Part shown: positions 51,797 to 61,875 of the stretch, one piece after another | Numbering within the stretch: position 1 is the stretch's first letter | Layout: each line of letters opens with the position of its first letter | Origin: Fischerella sp. JS2 | Lineage (GTDB): Bacteria > Cyanobacteriota > Cyanobacteriia > Cyanobacteriales > Nostocaceae | Length of the DNA: 64,000 bases | Direction of reading: 5' to 3' | NCBI RefSeq assembly: GCF_032393985.1 | Contig: NZ_CP135918.1 | Location: 2,418,001 to 2,482,000 of the forward strand | The notes under the pieces: model-generated | The model's database searches: none | What the model was told of the DNA's origin: nothing | Seen by the model: only the letters and a program-made list of their open reading frames with translations | Program-made: the position numbers and the translations under genes

Positions 51797-54700
51797 TTAT
51801 GAAGAAACATTGATCACGAAATTTACAGTATAGGGTTCCTCCAATGATTGTTGAGTACTACCCTTAATGGCATCAAGATGACGACCTAGAGATTGCAACT
51901 GTGAGGAATTGGGACGATAGGTGAGACTTCCTTGTTTTTCAAATAAAGGCGCATTAGCGATCGCTTTATAATCAAAATTTTCTTGGGAGGTGAGGGTCAG
52001 CCAGGAAAAGTCTACATTGCTGGGGAGCAAACCTGGAGGTAGTTCACCTTCTAAGAAAGCTAACAGGCGTTGTTGACAACTACGGGTGTTGATACCACGA
52101 GCCTCGAATAACTGAATTATTTCATTAAAAGATAAGGCTCGGTCTGGTATGAGTCGCAGCAATTCTGTAAACAGAAAATAGTCAGTATACTGTTGTCTAG
52201 GTACTTCTAAAACTTGGGGATGCAAAGGAAGCATAGCCAAGCCGTATGCTACACGACTGCAACTAGGAGTACCATTTTCATTCAAATACAAATCCTGGAT
52301 GATTTTTGCATTGGGGAGTTTTTGCCGTAGCCAACGAGAAACAGCAGCTAAACTAGATGTCCCACCTGTCAGGATCGCTTGATTGATTGCTTCTGTAGGT
52401 ATGCCTTTTGCTACTAATAATTTGTTGAGTTCCCGGTTAAGCCGCCGCACGAATGGTACAAATACCTGGCTCTCTAAATCTCGCCGTTGCAAGACCCAGC
52501 ACTGGTCTGCTAATTCTAAAGTAAACGATTCTTGGTGTTGTAAAATTAACTTGAGGGCTACTGCTGCATCCAAAATAGCTTTACCTAAAACAGAACTTTC
52601 TAGGCGTTGTTGTAACTTAATGCGATCACTTGTGTCTGGTTCCCCTGGTCGTGGTAATTTTAATTCTTCCAAACCCAAACTCGCAAAACTCATCTGTTCT
52701 ACACCAGCAATCATCGGTTGCCATTGTAAGGGACTACTGGTAATAGTAGTGTTGTTACCCTCCTGGGAGGAATTACGTGGTTTGCGCCATTTAGTTGGTA
52801 GTAGCAACTGACAGATAATATCTTGCTCAATTCCCTTACCAGCATAAGTAAAATTATGGAGCATAAAATCGCTGTGAGTTAGTTCTTCCAGGCTTTCTGG
52901 CAAATCAACTAGTGTCATTTCCGTTGCTGCTGCACCAATATTTATCACAAGAGTATTACCTACTAAAGGATGCTCACTAGTTTTGGCAGAATGAGATTCT
53001 TGACTTTTACCAAATTGAATAATTTCACCATTAGCGCCATCCAGTTCCGAAAGTAAACTAGCGATCGCTTCTTCAACAAAGAATACTTGTTGGGGATGGT
53101 GAATAATTTTGCTTAGCAGCAAAGCTTCACGGATATTAAAGCGGTATTGTTCTGACCAGTGAGATGGACAGGTACAGATCACGCCAGCCAAATTGTTGAT
53201 AGCACTGTGGAAGATTTGTTGGTGTAAACCCACTCCCGTCGCAGTTAAACCTAAAGTAGTGCTACTGCGGTCTAATCTTAGTGTTGATAGTAATTTGGAG
53301 AGCGATCGTATAACCCAAACCAGAGGAACCGTAGCAACTTCATTAAATTGCAATACTGGCTCCCATTTTTGCTGTTCATTTTTGTAGGGAAGGGCTATTT
53401 GTAAATAAGGTTTTAACTGCGCGGAAAAAAGATTTGAGGTTGTAGTATCTTGTTCCTGTGCAGGTGGTAAGTAAACTTCTGCGGGTAAACGGAATGTGCG
53501 TGTTTTAGATACAGCTTGTGCTTGGTTTTCTGTTGACCAATAGAGAGGATAAACCTCGTTTGTGGAGCGATTTAATAAAGTTGCAGAAATTCCCGTTGTC
53601 CCTATATCAATTCCCAGATACCAAATATAGTCTCCTATATTGGATCTAATTTCCGTATCATCTATAAAGTTGGAATCTCCAGGCAAAATCTGTTCTGAAG
53701 AAACTGTTGTACCAACATTTTTTTCAGTTTCAGTTAATTGAGCGCTATGAGCAGAGTCTGGAATTTCTAAATCAGTAAGAGGTTGTAATTGAGGATTAGT
53801 CTGTTCACCAAAGTTAGCTAAATCTTGATCTAATTGTAGCAATTGTTCTGCATCTAATGCAATTTCTGGGATAGCTGCATTCTGGTTTTCTGCTTGGATT
53901 AATAAATTTTCTTTTGGTGAGGCTGGAATATAGTTATCTGAAGAATCATTTACAGTGCGATCGCCACTGTTTTCTTCTATTGGAGTTAGGTCTGTTGTTG
54001 TAATTACAGATTCGTCAACAGAAGTAACTGTTAAGGGCTGCTGCTCATTACTTGTGTCGAACAATAAATTACTCAGACTTGTAATTTTATCAGCAGTTGG
54101 TTCTTCAACTGGTAAAGGGGGAGTTTCATTATCTGCTTCCGTAAACGTGATTTTTTCCCATAATTCTAATAATTGCTTTCTAATCTTTTCAGTAGTAGCT
54201 TTTTGTGTATCTTCTACTTTAATGTTGCCACCTTCTAAAAGACCTGCATCTGGCTCATCAAACCAAGGATCGGACGCAGGAATAGGAGGCTGCTCTTGTT
54301 GTGTTTCATTAATTGCAGGTGCAGATAAAGTATCAATAATACTCACATTATCTGAAGAAGCAGTAGCATCTACAGGTAATTCTTCAGTAGGGTCTGCAAA
54401 TTCAAACAGAACTTCCTGGAGAATTAAATCTAATTCTTCTTGATTAGTAGGTGCTTGTTCTTCTGTAGATGATCCTGTAGGGTCTGCTACTTCAAACAGA
54501 ACTTCCTGGAGCATTAAATCTAATTCTTCTTGATTGATTGTTGTTTCTTCATCTAGTAATTCTGTGGGGTCTGCTACTTCAAATAGAACTTCTTGGAGAA
54601 TTAATTCTGCTTCTTCTTGATTTGCAAGTGTTACCTCATCCACAGATAATACTTCTGTGAAATCTGAAACTGTTAACTCTGATTTTTCTTGCTTAGTTGC

Positions 54701-55915
54701 TGTCTCTTCTACAGATAAATTTTCGATTGAATCTAAGACTTCAAAATTTGTCTTTTGAGACGAAAATTCTGGGTTGGTTGTAGCTAAATTGTCAGATCCA
54801 AACAAACTGGCATATAATTGGTCTACTTCATCACGAATTGATACAGAATTATCTTGGTGTAATTGATCAATTGTGAAATTAGTAGCAGTGTCTGAAGAAT
54901 TTAGCGTATCTTGATTCTGCTGGGTAAGAACTGTATCGAGTTCTGCTGTTTGAGCGTCAGTTTTTAATTGCTCAATTTTATTGCTGGATTGTAAAGTTCT
55001 CAAATCATTAGCGAGTGTTTGTTTTTGAATATCAATAGTAAATGGTTCTTTAGAAGCAAATTGTAGCTGTGCCTGTTGTGCCAAATTATTGATCAAGTTG
55101 CCAAATAACTGTTCTCCTTGCAAGCCTTGACTATACATTCTTGCTAGTGCTTGGGAAAGAGACTCATGATATGTGTGAATATTACGTTGTAAAGCTTCAA
55201 AGACTACATTAACAGTTCCATCAAGTGCGAGTAATTTTTGGTCTAATTCACTAGCAAGACGTGTTAATCGCTCTAACTGCTCCTGTGACTCTAATATAGG
55301 TAAAGTAGCAAAAGCAAGTTGTTCTGTATTGTCTCTATTCGTTGTATTGGAAGAACTAGCTTCCCCAAGCGCTAGTGGTGTTTCTGGTGTTGAATTGAGA
55401 ATATTTGTTGGCATTTTGGGCTGTATATTGCTCCCAAGACGATTACTCAGCACCTGCAAAAAATTTGCTATTAGCTGTTCTTGATTTGCCAACTGCTGTG
55501 CCAGGGAAAAGTTTTGTAGCCGCCTTTGCTCTAACTCTTTTATTTCCTGAACAAGATTTGCTCGTTCCTGCAACAGTGTTTGTAACTCTGCCTGTAATGG
55601 TGCTAACAAGGACGATAGTATATTTGCCTCACTACCTGCTTGTTGGCTGGGTTGATTTGCCTGTGATGCCAAAGAGTAACTATTTTGATTAATAAATTTT
55701 GTTAATAAAGGTGATGACTGCGGTTTTGGCTGTTGCTCCTTTGGGGTGTTACTCTGGTCTGCTTCCGCACAGCTAACTAGAAAGTTACGAATTCTTTCTA
55801 ATATCTGTCTTGGCTGTTCCTTCTCGCTGGCAAGAAACCGAGAGAGGCGCTTGTTGGAAAGTAAACTGTCAATGTCTGCGATGAGTGTTTGAATTTCGGT
55901 TGTGCGGAAAGTCAC
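51797..55915 (-). CDS. Giant Hsp70-like protein with coiled coil and acidic tandem repeats
   Basis: A 1372-residue soluble protein. Residues about 100-165 and 210-250 are coiled coil (LQAELQTLLQERANLVQEIK). Residues about 410-520 hold three 29-30 residue acidic repeats around NQEELDLMLQEVLFEVADPT, with a fourth degenerate copy. An actin/Hsp70-type ATPase follows (about 758-1210): phosphate-1 loop YLGIDIGTTGISATLLN, CTCPSHWSEQYRFNIREALL, FFVEEAIASLLSEL, phosphate-2 NIGAAATEMTLVDL, YAGKGIEQDIICQL and adenosine loop AILTGGTSSLAAVSRWL. No canonical DnaK substrate-binding domain follows; the last 150 residues are unknown. ATG 55915. Role unknown, possibly scaffold or chaperone-like. Confidence 0.8.
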   Translation of the reverse strand: MTFRTTEIQTLIADIDSLLSNKRLSRFLASEKEQPRQILERIRNFLVSCAEADQSNTPKEQQPKPQSSPLLTKFINQNSYSLASQANQPSQQAGSEANILSSLLAPLQAELQTLLQERANLVQEIKELEQRRLQNFSLAQQLANQEQLIANFLQVLSNRLGSNIQPKMPTNILNSTPETPLALGEASSSNTTNRDNTEQLAFATLPILESQEQLERLTRLASELDQKLLALDGTVNVVFEALQRNIHTYHESLSQALARMYSQGLQGEQLFGNLINNLAQQAQLQFASKEPFTIDIQKQTLANDLRTLQSSNKIEQLKTDAQTAELDTVLTQQNQDTLNSSDTATNFTIDQLHQDNSVSIRDEVDQLYASLFGSDNLATTNPEFSSQKTNFEVLDSIENLSVEETATKQEKSELTVSDFTEVLSVDEVTLANQEEAELILQEVLFEVADPTELLDEETTINQEELDLMLQEVLFEVADPTGSSTEEQAPTNQEELDLILQEVLFEFADPTEELPVDATASSDNVSIIDTLSAPAINETQQEQPPIPASDPWFDEPDAGLLEGGNIKVEDTQKATTEKIRKQLLELWEKITFTEADNETPPLPVEEPTADKITSLSNLLFDTSNEQQPLTVTSVDESVITTTDLTPIEENSGDRTVNDSSDNYIPASPKENLLIQAENQNAAIPEIALDAEQLLQLDQDLANFGEQTNPQLQPLTDLEIPDSAHSAQLTETEKNVGTTVSSEQILPGDSNFIDDTEIRSNIGDYIWYLGIDIGTTGISATLLNRSTNEVYPLYWSTENQAQAVSKTRTFRLPAEVYLPPAQEQDTTTSNLFSAQLKPYLQIALPYKNEQQKWEPVLQFNEVATVPLVWVIRSLSKLLSTLRLDRSSTTLGLTATGVGLHQQIFHSAINNLAGVICTCPSHWSEQYRFNIREALLLSKIIHHPQQVFFVEEAIASLLSELDGANGEIIQFGKSQESHSAKTSEHPLVGNTLVINIGAAATEMTLVDLPESLEELTHSDFMLHNFTYAGKGIEQDIICQLLLPTKWRKPRNSSQEGNNTTITSSPLQWQPMIAGVEQMSFASLGLEELKLPRPGEPDTSDRIKLQQRLESSVLGKAILDAAVALKLILQHQESFTLELADQCWVLQRRDLESQVFVPFVRRLNRELNKLLVAKGIPTEAINQAILTGGTSSLAAVSRWLRQKLPNAKIIQDLYLNENGTPSCSRVAYGLAMLPLHPQVLEVPRQQYTDYFLFTELLRLIPDRALSFNEIIQLFEARGINTRSCQQRLLAFLEGELPPGLLPSNVDFSWLTLTSQENFDYKAIANAPLFEKQGSLTYRPNSSQLQSLGRHLDAIKGSTQQSLEEPYTVNFVINVSS

Positions 55916-56671
55916 GTTGATTCACCTTAACTAGAACTGTACGTCACGTCTGGTGGTGCGCTAATACTTTACTTTGTTATAACTACTGCCATTATGTTAC
56001 GCATCAGGTGAGTCTTAACAGCGATCGGGGATCAGGGATTGGGGAACTCGGTCTTCCTTAAAGGGGATAAGGGGAATAGGTTTTCATGCCATGTCTTGAA
56101 AATAAGGCAGAAGGCAGAAGGCAGAAGGCAGAAGGTAGAAGGCAAAAGGCAGAAGGCAGAAGGTAGAAGGCAGAAGGCAGAAGGCAGAAGGTAGAGGAGG
56201 TAAGAATTTTCATGGCAAGGTTAGTGTACCAACGTTCATGATTGACTGTCTTGAAAATATCGATTAGGGATTAACTTAATAGCAAACCCATAATCCATCT
56301 GTGTACCCTGCACCGTAGACAAGAAGTGGCTTCTGTTCCCTGAAAGGGTTCCCGAAGGGTAAGTAGCCGCGCAAAGCGCGTCTACGTTTAATTTTTCCAT
56401 CTTAATTATGGGCAATTACTCCTGAGGTTCTAGCCTGAAAACAGGGCTTTGGGCATTGGACAAATTTACTAAAAATTTTAAGCTAGCAAAAATTAAATAG
56501 CTTGAGTATTGTTGATCTTGGATAGTCTTGTGTTTAAAAAGCTGCAGCCCAAAATCGTGCTTTTGTGTATTAAACTGCTTGCAGAAGTAGGAAAAGAGAA
56601 ACCAACTGACTTTTTGTATGAAGTCTATTGTGTAGATTGCAGTGTTGATCAATGATCAATAAGATGTCGTA
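55916..56671. other. 750-bp spacer dominated by repeats
   Basis: From left to right: ATCGGGGATCAGGGATTGGGG (56023-56044), the heptamer array at 56106-56196, GGTTCCCGAAGGGT-AAGTAGCCGCGCAAAGCGCG (56348-56385, inverted TAGACGCGC element), then an A/T-rich stretch with the promoter of the Crp/Fnr gene. No gene is supported. Confidence 0.6.
56106..56196. repeat. Heptamer tandem repeat (GGCAGAA)13
   Basis: Thirteen consecutive 7-base units, mostly GGCAGAA with variants GGTAGAA and GGCAAAA; GGTAGAA recurs at units 5, 9 and 13. Short tandem heptamers (STRR) are known from heterocystous cyanobacteria. A related TCTGCCA run lies at 16813-16841. Confidence 0.9.
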
Positions 56672-57370
56672 ATGGAAGAGCGATATAGCGTGCAAACACC
56701 CGCCAATCCCTGGATTTATTCGGCTCCTTTTTTTCAAGGGTTGCCCGAAACTGTTGTCGAAGTAGCTTTAACTCATCTTGTTACTCGCACTCACCCAGCT
56801 AATCAAGTGATTTTGCTGGAAAATGACTGGGGAGGTTCTGTATATTTTATCATTGAGGGATGGGTAAAAATTCGCACCTACAATCTTGAAGGTAAAGAAG
56901 TAACGCTGAATATTCTCGGTAAGGGGGAATTATTTGGTGAAATGGCAGCACTAGATGAAGTGCCTCGTTCTACAGATGTAATTACTTTAACTGGAACCGT
57001 GATTGGTAGTATGCCTGCCCAAGATTTTTTGAAGTTACTTCAAACAGAACCTTTGGCAGGAGTAAGGTTAGCACAATTAATGGCACGACGCCTACGACAA
57101 GTAAATCGGCGGTTAAGGTTACGGGAATCTGACAGTCAGTCCCGCGTAGCAGACACGTTATTGTTTCTAGCAGAGGGACAGGGGAAAAAAGGGCAAACAG
57201 GAACTGAAATTCCTAATTTACCTCATCGGGAATTGAGTAGTTTAAGTGGGCTGGCACGGGAAACTGTAACCAGAGTATTAACGAAGTTAGAAAAGAAAGG
57301 CTTAATAAAAAGAGATCAAGAACTAATTTGTATCCCAGATTTGTCAGTCTTAGAAAGAATGATTGTTTGA
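56672..57370 (+). CDS. Crp/Fnr-family transcriptional regulator
   Basis: A 232-residue regulator. The cyclic-nucleotide-binding fold covers about residues 20-135 with GKGELFGEMAALDEVPRSTD, close to the phosphate-binding cassette G-E-L-A-L-x-x-x-x-P-R-x-A of Crp; the R-S pair is present, so cAMP binding is possible. The C-terminal winged HTH (about 160-225) has ELSSLSGLARETVTRVLTKL. It is upstream of a polysaccharide-export cluster on the same strand, 690 bases away, but regulation of it is not shown. ATG 56672. Confidence 0.9.
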   Translation: MEERYSVQTPANPWIYSAPFFQGLPETVVEVALTHLVTRTHPANQVILLENDWGGSVYFIIEGWVKIRTYNLEGKEVTLNILGKGELFGEMAALDEVPRSTDVITLTGTVIGSMPAQDFLKLLQTEPLAGVRLAQLMARRLRQVNRRLRLRESDSQSRVADTLLFLAEGQGKKGQTGTEIPNLPHRELSSLSGLARETVTRVLTKLEKKGLIKRDQELICIPDLSVLERMIV

Positions 57371-58061
57371 CTAAAAAAGTATGAAGTGTAAAGGATGAAG
57401 GATAAAAAACAACGATTATGATACATGCCTCGCTCTTCATGAGCGAAAAAATCAAGCTTTTCCTCAGTTCAAGCCCCATCCCTTTATAGGTGGGATACTT
57501 CATACTTCATACTGAGCGCCTTCAGTTGATACCAAACACGCCGCGTACTGTAGTTTCTCCTTTCTCCCCTAGCTTTAACGCCATCAATATATAGCGTAAG
57601 CTAAGGTTTAATTCATCATCAAATATTTGTCCATATAGTTATCTTGCTTGAGGTGTTGCTACTCCAATTCTATTGGGTTCATTTGGGAGTAATATTTAGG
57701 TAAAAAGAAGATTTAACCCATGTTTTCCAAAAATTGCTCTCTCTAAGTATCCACTTCACAATAACTTTATATTTAGTGATACTTTTATTTATTTCTTTAA
57801 AAGCTTATGTACTGTTAAGTAGTAATCTTAACGGAGGAAATAAGTCATTAGTTTCCGTTAAAGCTTTAGCATCTACACCTTTAATTTGCGTATTGCTGAC
57901 ATTATTGAGCAAGCCAGAAAAAGCAAGCGACTTTGGAAACCACATAACAGAGTTTTGCGACAAAGATGGTTGAAAGTTATGCAAAAGTGTCAAGCACTAT
58001 CTTCATCAAGTATTCAGACAAAAAATTTTTGTGTAATTATTTTGACAACTTTCTTCCGTCT
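57371..58061. other. Long spacer before the polysaccharide exporter
   Basis: About 690 bases. Plus-strand frames at 57734-57973 and 57886-58095 are open but lack ribosome sites, similarity or coding character, so they are left out. ATACTTCATACTTCATACT near 57490-57510 is a short direct repeat. The promoter of the exporter genes probably lies here. Confidence 0.4.
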
Positions 58062-58958
58062 ATGGATAATACAAGAAGTAAACCACCACAGTTAACTTCA
58101 GGATCAGATCGGCGAGCGCAAAAGGTGGTTTACACGCCAGAAAGTCAACTGGAGCATCCTGTTCAACTATTTAAAGCAATGGGGCAAGACTTGCTTGCTT
58201 CTCGGGGATTAGCTCGGCAGCTAATGATAAGGGATATTAGCGCGCAATATCGGCAGTCTTTTTTAGGGATTTTTTGGGCTTTTGTTCCACCAATTATTAC
58301 TGCTTTGGGGTTTACTTTTGCTAGTAATGCCAAAATCGTGAATGTGGGAGTGACAGATTTGCCTTACCCAGCTTATGTCATGTTTAGCATGGCTCTATGG
58401 CAGACTTTTACAGAAGCACTGAACGCTCCGATTCAAGCTGTGACTGCTGCCAAGCAGATGTTGGCTAGAATTAATTTTCCACGTGAGGCACTCATCCTTG
58501 CCAAGCTGGGTGAAATATTCTTCAACTTTACCATCAAGCTAATTCTCATCGTGGCGTTATTTATTTGGTTTCGGATGCCAGTTAGTTGGACTATCATCTT
58601 GGCACCAGTAGCCTTAATTCATTTGGTAATTTTAGGAACATTTATTGGCTTATTACTAGCTCCTCTTGGTGTTCTATACAACGACATCACTAAGGCTCTG
58701 ACCTTAATTATCGGACTCTGGCTATTTTTCACACCAGTAGTTTATCCTGTTCCTCGTGGAGGTGGATTAGCAGCAATTGTGCAATTAAATCCAGTAACTC
58801 CTTTACTTGTAACAACAAGAGAGTTGGCGACAACAGGTGTGGTGTCAAATTCTTACGGATTTTGGCTGGCAAGTCTCATTGCCATAGTGGGATTACTGCT
58901 GGCATGGCTCGTATATCGTCTAGCGATGCCTTTTGTAGTTGAGCGAATCAGTTCCTAA
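58062..58958 (+). CDS. wzm: Polysaccharide ABC exporter permease (Wzm/ABC-2 type)
   Basis: A 298-residue inner-membrane protein with six helices from residue about 60 onward. LLASRGLARQLMIRDISAQYRQSFLG is the cytoplasmic entry typical of Wzm/KpsM permeases (cited in part), then FLGIFWAFVPPIITALGFTF and FTPVVYPV. ATG 58062 is chosen; an earlier frame start at 57966 would add 32 residues without family character. Its stop codon overlaps the ATG of the ATPase gene by one base (TAATG), so translation is coupled. It exports lipid-linked glycans made in the cytoplasm. Confidence 0.9.
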   Translation: MDNTRSKPPQLTSGSDRRAQKVVYTPESQLEHPVQLFKAMGQDLLASRGLARQLMIRDISAQYRQSFLGIFWAFVPPIITALGFTFASNAKIVNVGVTDLPYPAYVMFSMALWQTFTEALNAPIQAVTAAKQMLARINFPREALILAKLGEIFFNFTIKLILIVALFIWFRMPVSWTIILAPVALIHLVILGTFIGLLLAPLGVLYNDITKALTLIIGLWLFFTPVVYPVPRGGGLAAIVQLNPVTPLLVTTRELATTGVVSNSYGFWLASLIAIVGLLLAWLVYRLAMPFVVERISS

Positions 58959-60298
58959 TGACGATTAATTTTACCGATCAAGAAATTTTAGAAAAGCCGC
59001 AAGATGATGAGGTGGTTCTCTTAGTTAAGGGAGTCTCGAAAAAGTTTTGCCGTGACTTGAAGCGATCGCTACTTTACGGGGTTCAAGATATTGTCACCGA
59101 ATTAACAAGAACGCGATCATCTAGCCAGAAACTAAGACCAAAAGAATTTTGGGCGTTAAAAGATGTCAGTTTTGAATTGCGACGAGGAGAATCACTAGGT
59201 TTAATAGGACCAAATGGTAGTGGAAAAACGACACTACTAAAAATTATTAGTGGGTTAATCAAGCCCGATACTGGTCTTGTAGAAGTTACTGGTCGTTTAG
59301 CACCACTAATTGCCTTAGGAGCGGGATTTAATCCAATTTTGACAGGGCGGGAAAATGTCTACACAAATATGTCAATTTTGGGTTTATCTCGACAAGAAAT
59401 TGATGAACGATTTCAGGATGTTGTAAATTTTGCAGAGATCGGTGATGCGATTGATGCTCCAGTACAATCCTACAGTTCAGGGATGGCAGCCAGATTAGGA
59501 TTTGCTTGTGCAATTCATACAGAGCCAGAAATTCTTCTTATTGATGAAGTACTGGCTGTAGGAGATATAAAATTTAAAGCTAAGTGTTATCGAAAGTTGT
59601 ACGAACTGCGTCAAAAAGGTATATCTTTTATCTTGGTCAACCACAATACTCAAGCAATATTACATGCATGTGAATCTGCAATTTATCTATTAAAAGGCGA
59701 ATTCATTTTATCTGGTGACATAGAAAAAGTTGTCAAAAAATATGAAGAAGATTTATTCCTGGGAAGCCCAGTCAATCAAGAAAATGCAGTGATGTTTCTA
59801 CCAGAAAAATTAGAAGCTGAAAGTTTAGGGATAGATATAGTTTCGCTTTTCTTTAGAAATCAACAGGGAAATATAATTGAATCAATAGTTAGTGGTCAAA
59901 ACCTGATTTTCTGTGTTGGTATTAAAGCGTACAAGAAGGCTGATGATGTTAATCTTCATTTAAAAATTACAGAATTAGGTAGTGAAGGAGGTTCAACTTT
60001 ATTTATAAGTGGAGGGAATGATGAAACATTTTTTGCAGTTTTCCCAGGAGAACATGAAATACAAGTGCATATGCCTTACCTGGGCTTTAGACCTGGTACT
60101 TATACTATGAGCGTTAAAGTCAAAACCGGCTCTTTTTACACTTTTGATGTAGTTGAAAATTTTAAATTTATAGTTGAGTCAGATGGCAAAATGAGCGGAT
60201 GTAAGTTTTATCAACCAAGATCGTGGAAGCTTGTAAGCAAAGAAAAATCTAATCAGTTTCAGCTAGTTGAAGGTAAACGGGAGGATGAAGTTGAATAA
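58958..60298 (+). CDS. wzt: Polysaccharide ABC exporter ATPase (Wzt) with C-terminal glycan-recognition domain
   Basis: A 446-residue ATPase. Walker A GPNGSGKTT, signature YSSGMAARLGFA and Walker B ILLIDEVLAVGD are those of the Wzt/TagH group. Residues about 275-430 form an extra beta-rich domain (VSLFFRNQQGNIIESIVSGQ; FRPGTYTMSVKVKTGSFYTF), as in Wzt proteins that recognise the capped end of the O-polysaccharide. Hence the exported glycan probably carries a terminal modification. Directly follows the permease in an overlapping pair. Confidence 0.92.
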   Translation: MTINFTDQEILEKPQDDEVVLLVKGVSKKFCRDLKRSLLYGVQDIVTELTRTRSSSQKLRPKEFWALKDVSFELRRGESLGLIGPNGSGKTTLLKIISGLIKPDTGLVEVTGRLAPLIALGAGFNPILTGRENVYTNMSILGLSRQEIDERFQDVVNFAEIGDAIDAPVQSYSSGMAARLGFACAIHTEPEILLIDEVLAVGDIKFKAKCYRKLYELRQKGISFILVNHNTQAILHACESAIYLLKGEFILSGDIEKVVKKYEEDLFLGSPVNQENAVMFLPEKLEAESLGIDIVSLFFRNQQGNIIESIVSGQNLIFCVGIKAYKKADDVNLHLKITELGSEGGSTLFISGGNDETFFAVFPGEHEIQVHMPYLGFRPGTYTMSVKVKTGSFYTFDVVENFKFIVESDGKMSGCKFYQPRSWKLVSKEKSNQFQLVEGKREDEVE

Positions 60299-60645
60299 AA
60301 ATGTTTTATTGATTGTGATTTTAAGTAAATCAATATAAATAAAAAACACAAATCCCCGATTTATAGAGAGAAGTTAGGAATATTACAAAGCACATCGTTA
60401 TATTTAATTTGCTTGTTTTACTTAGTGATTTTTTATATATTATTTTGAGTCGCAAGTTTAAATTTTAAATAAATTAAATTAAGGTTCAATTATTACATTT
60501 GGCATAAGTTTTGCAACTGATAGGAAAAAGGTGATTAATTTGGCAAGTACAGATTTTAGGAAACGAGGAAGTTTTGCGATTAGCATCGGTCGCTGCGGCA
60601 TCAGGTTCCTTGCCCAAATAGCTGATCTAGAACGTAGAAAGTAAC
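60299..60645. other. Spacer between wzt and a glycosyltransferase gene
   Basis: About 350 bases, A/T-rich. AATCCCCGATTTATAGAG lies near 60352. A 38-codon plus-strand frame from GTG 60531 is open with a possible AGG before it, but resembles nothing known and is not called. Confidence 0.4.
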
Positions 60646-61875
60646 ATGGCAACATTAAAATCGCTGCTCTACTTATCTTACGGAAACCTGCCTTCAAAAA
60701 TGGCTCACACAATACAAGTTGCTAAAATGGCGCAAGCCTTATCTCAAAAGCTGGAAGACTTTGAGTTAGTGACTGGTGGAGATATTAAGTCAGCTTTGAA
60801 AGGGATGGATACAGAATTTAAAAATTGGTATGGCTTACATTGCAATTTTAAGGTAGTACGTATCCCAACACATATTAAGCTAAATTACCCTTTCCCCCCA
60901 AATTATTACAATCCAAAATTTTTTAAATTAGCTGTTTTGTATGCCTGTCTGAAATCTCCTTCTTTGGTATACACCCGTACACCTAACATTGTTGGGCTTT
61001 TGCTGAAGATGGGTATACCAGTTATATGGGAAAAGCATGAACCGATTAACGATGATTCTCCCAGTCGGAAATTTTTTGATGATAAAAACTTTATCGGTTT
61101 CGTTACCATATCACCCCAATTATTAGACCAATATATAAAACGTGGTCTCCCTCCTGAAAAAGCTTTATTTGTCCATAGTGGTGTAGATTTAAGCAATTTT
61201 TTACCCAACCAGGCAAAAGATTTCGCTCGCCAAAAGCTGTCCTTTGCTCAAGATGAAAAAATCGTCCTATACTCTGGGCATCTATACGAATATAAAGGAA
61301 TTCCAACACTTTTAGAAACTGCTCGCCTAATGCCAGAATACAAATTTGTTTTAGTAGGAGGATGGATAAATGATATTGATAGAGTAAAAGAAGACTGTAA
61401 AAAACTAAACTTAAACAATGTAAATATTATCGGTCATGTAGTGCAATCGGAATTAGCCTCATATTTGTATGCAGCAGATGTCCTAATTCTTCCTACTAGT
61501 AAATATTGGCATTTGAGTGAGACAACTAGCCCCCTCAAACTGTTTGAGTATATGGCCACAAGAAGACCAATTGTTGCTTCAGCGTTGCCAACCATTAAGA
61601 CAGTGTTGCGCGATCGCGAAAATTCTCTTTTGGCACAACCTGATGAACCTCTTGCCTTCAAACAAGCAATAGTCCAATTATTTGAAAATCCCATACTGGC
61701 GAGTGCGATTGCTGAACGCGCTTTTGAAGAGGTACATAACTTTACTTGGGATAGCAGAGTAGAGCGGATTTTGCAGTTTGCTGCACTTAGATTACAGAAA
61801 GTTAATGAAGGCTTAATTAGTCCTAGAACAAACTTGATGAGATATATCAAATGCTACCTAAAGTCAGCGTTGTGA
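60646..61875 (+). CDS. Glycosyltransferase family 4
   Basis: A 409-residue GT-B enzyme. The N-terminal half starts YLSYGNLPSKMAHTIQVAKM, a typical GT4 opening; the C-terminal half has LYSGHLYEYKGIPTLLETAR and the donor site around PLKLFEYMATRRPIVASALP. It overlaps the following family 2 glycosyltransferase by 25 bases, indicating one transcript. With the Wzm/Wzt pair upstream on the same strand it probably belongs to a cell-surface polysaccharide pathway. ATG 60646 follows GAAAGTAAC, a weak ribosome site. Confidence 0.9.
   Translation: MATLKSLLYLSYGNLPSKMAHTIQVAKMAQALSQKLEDFELVTGGDIKSALKGMDTEFKNWYGLHCNFKVVRIPTHIKLNYPFPPNYYNPKFFKLAVLYACLKSPSLVYTRTPNIVGLLLKMGIPVIWEKHEPINDDSPSRKFFDDKNFIGFVTISPQLLDQYIKRGLPPEKALFVHSGVDLSNFLPNQAKDFARQKLSFAQDEKIVLYSGHLYEYKGIPTLLETARLMPEYKFVLVGGWINDIDRVKEDCKKLNLNNVNIIGHVVQSELASYLYAADVLILPTSKYWHLSETTSPLKLFEYMATRRPIVASALPTIKTVLRDRENSLLAQPDEPLAFKQAIVQLFENPILASAIAERAFEEVHNFTWDSRVERILQFAALRLQKVNEGLISPRTNLMRYIKCYLKSAL

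Noticed and set aside
57734-58095. Two overlapping frames before wzm (79 and 69 codons)
   Set aside because: No ribosome site, mutually overlapping, no recognisable family; one is partly hydrophobic by base composition only.
60531-60645. 38-codon frame from GTG before the GT4 gene
   Set aside because: Possible ribosome site but no similarity and too short to support.
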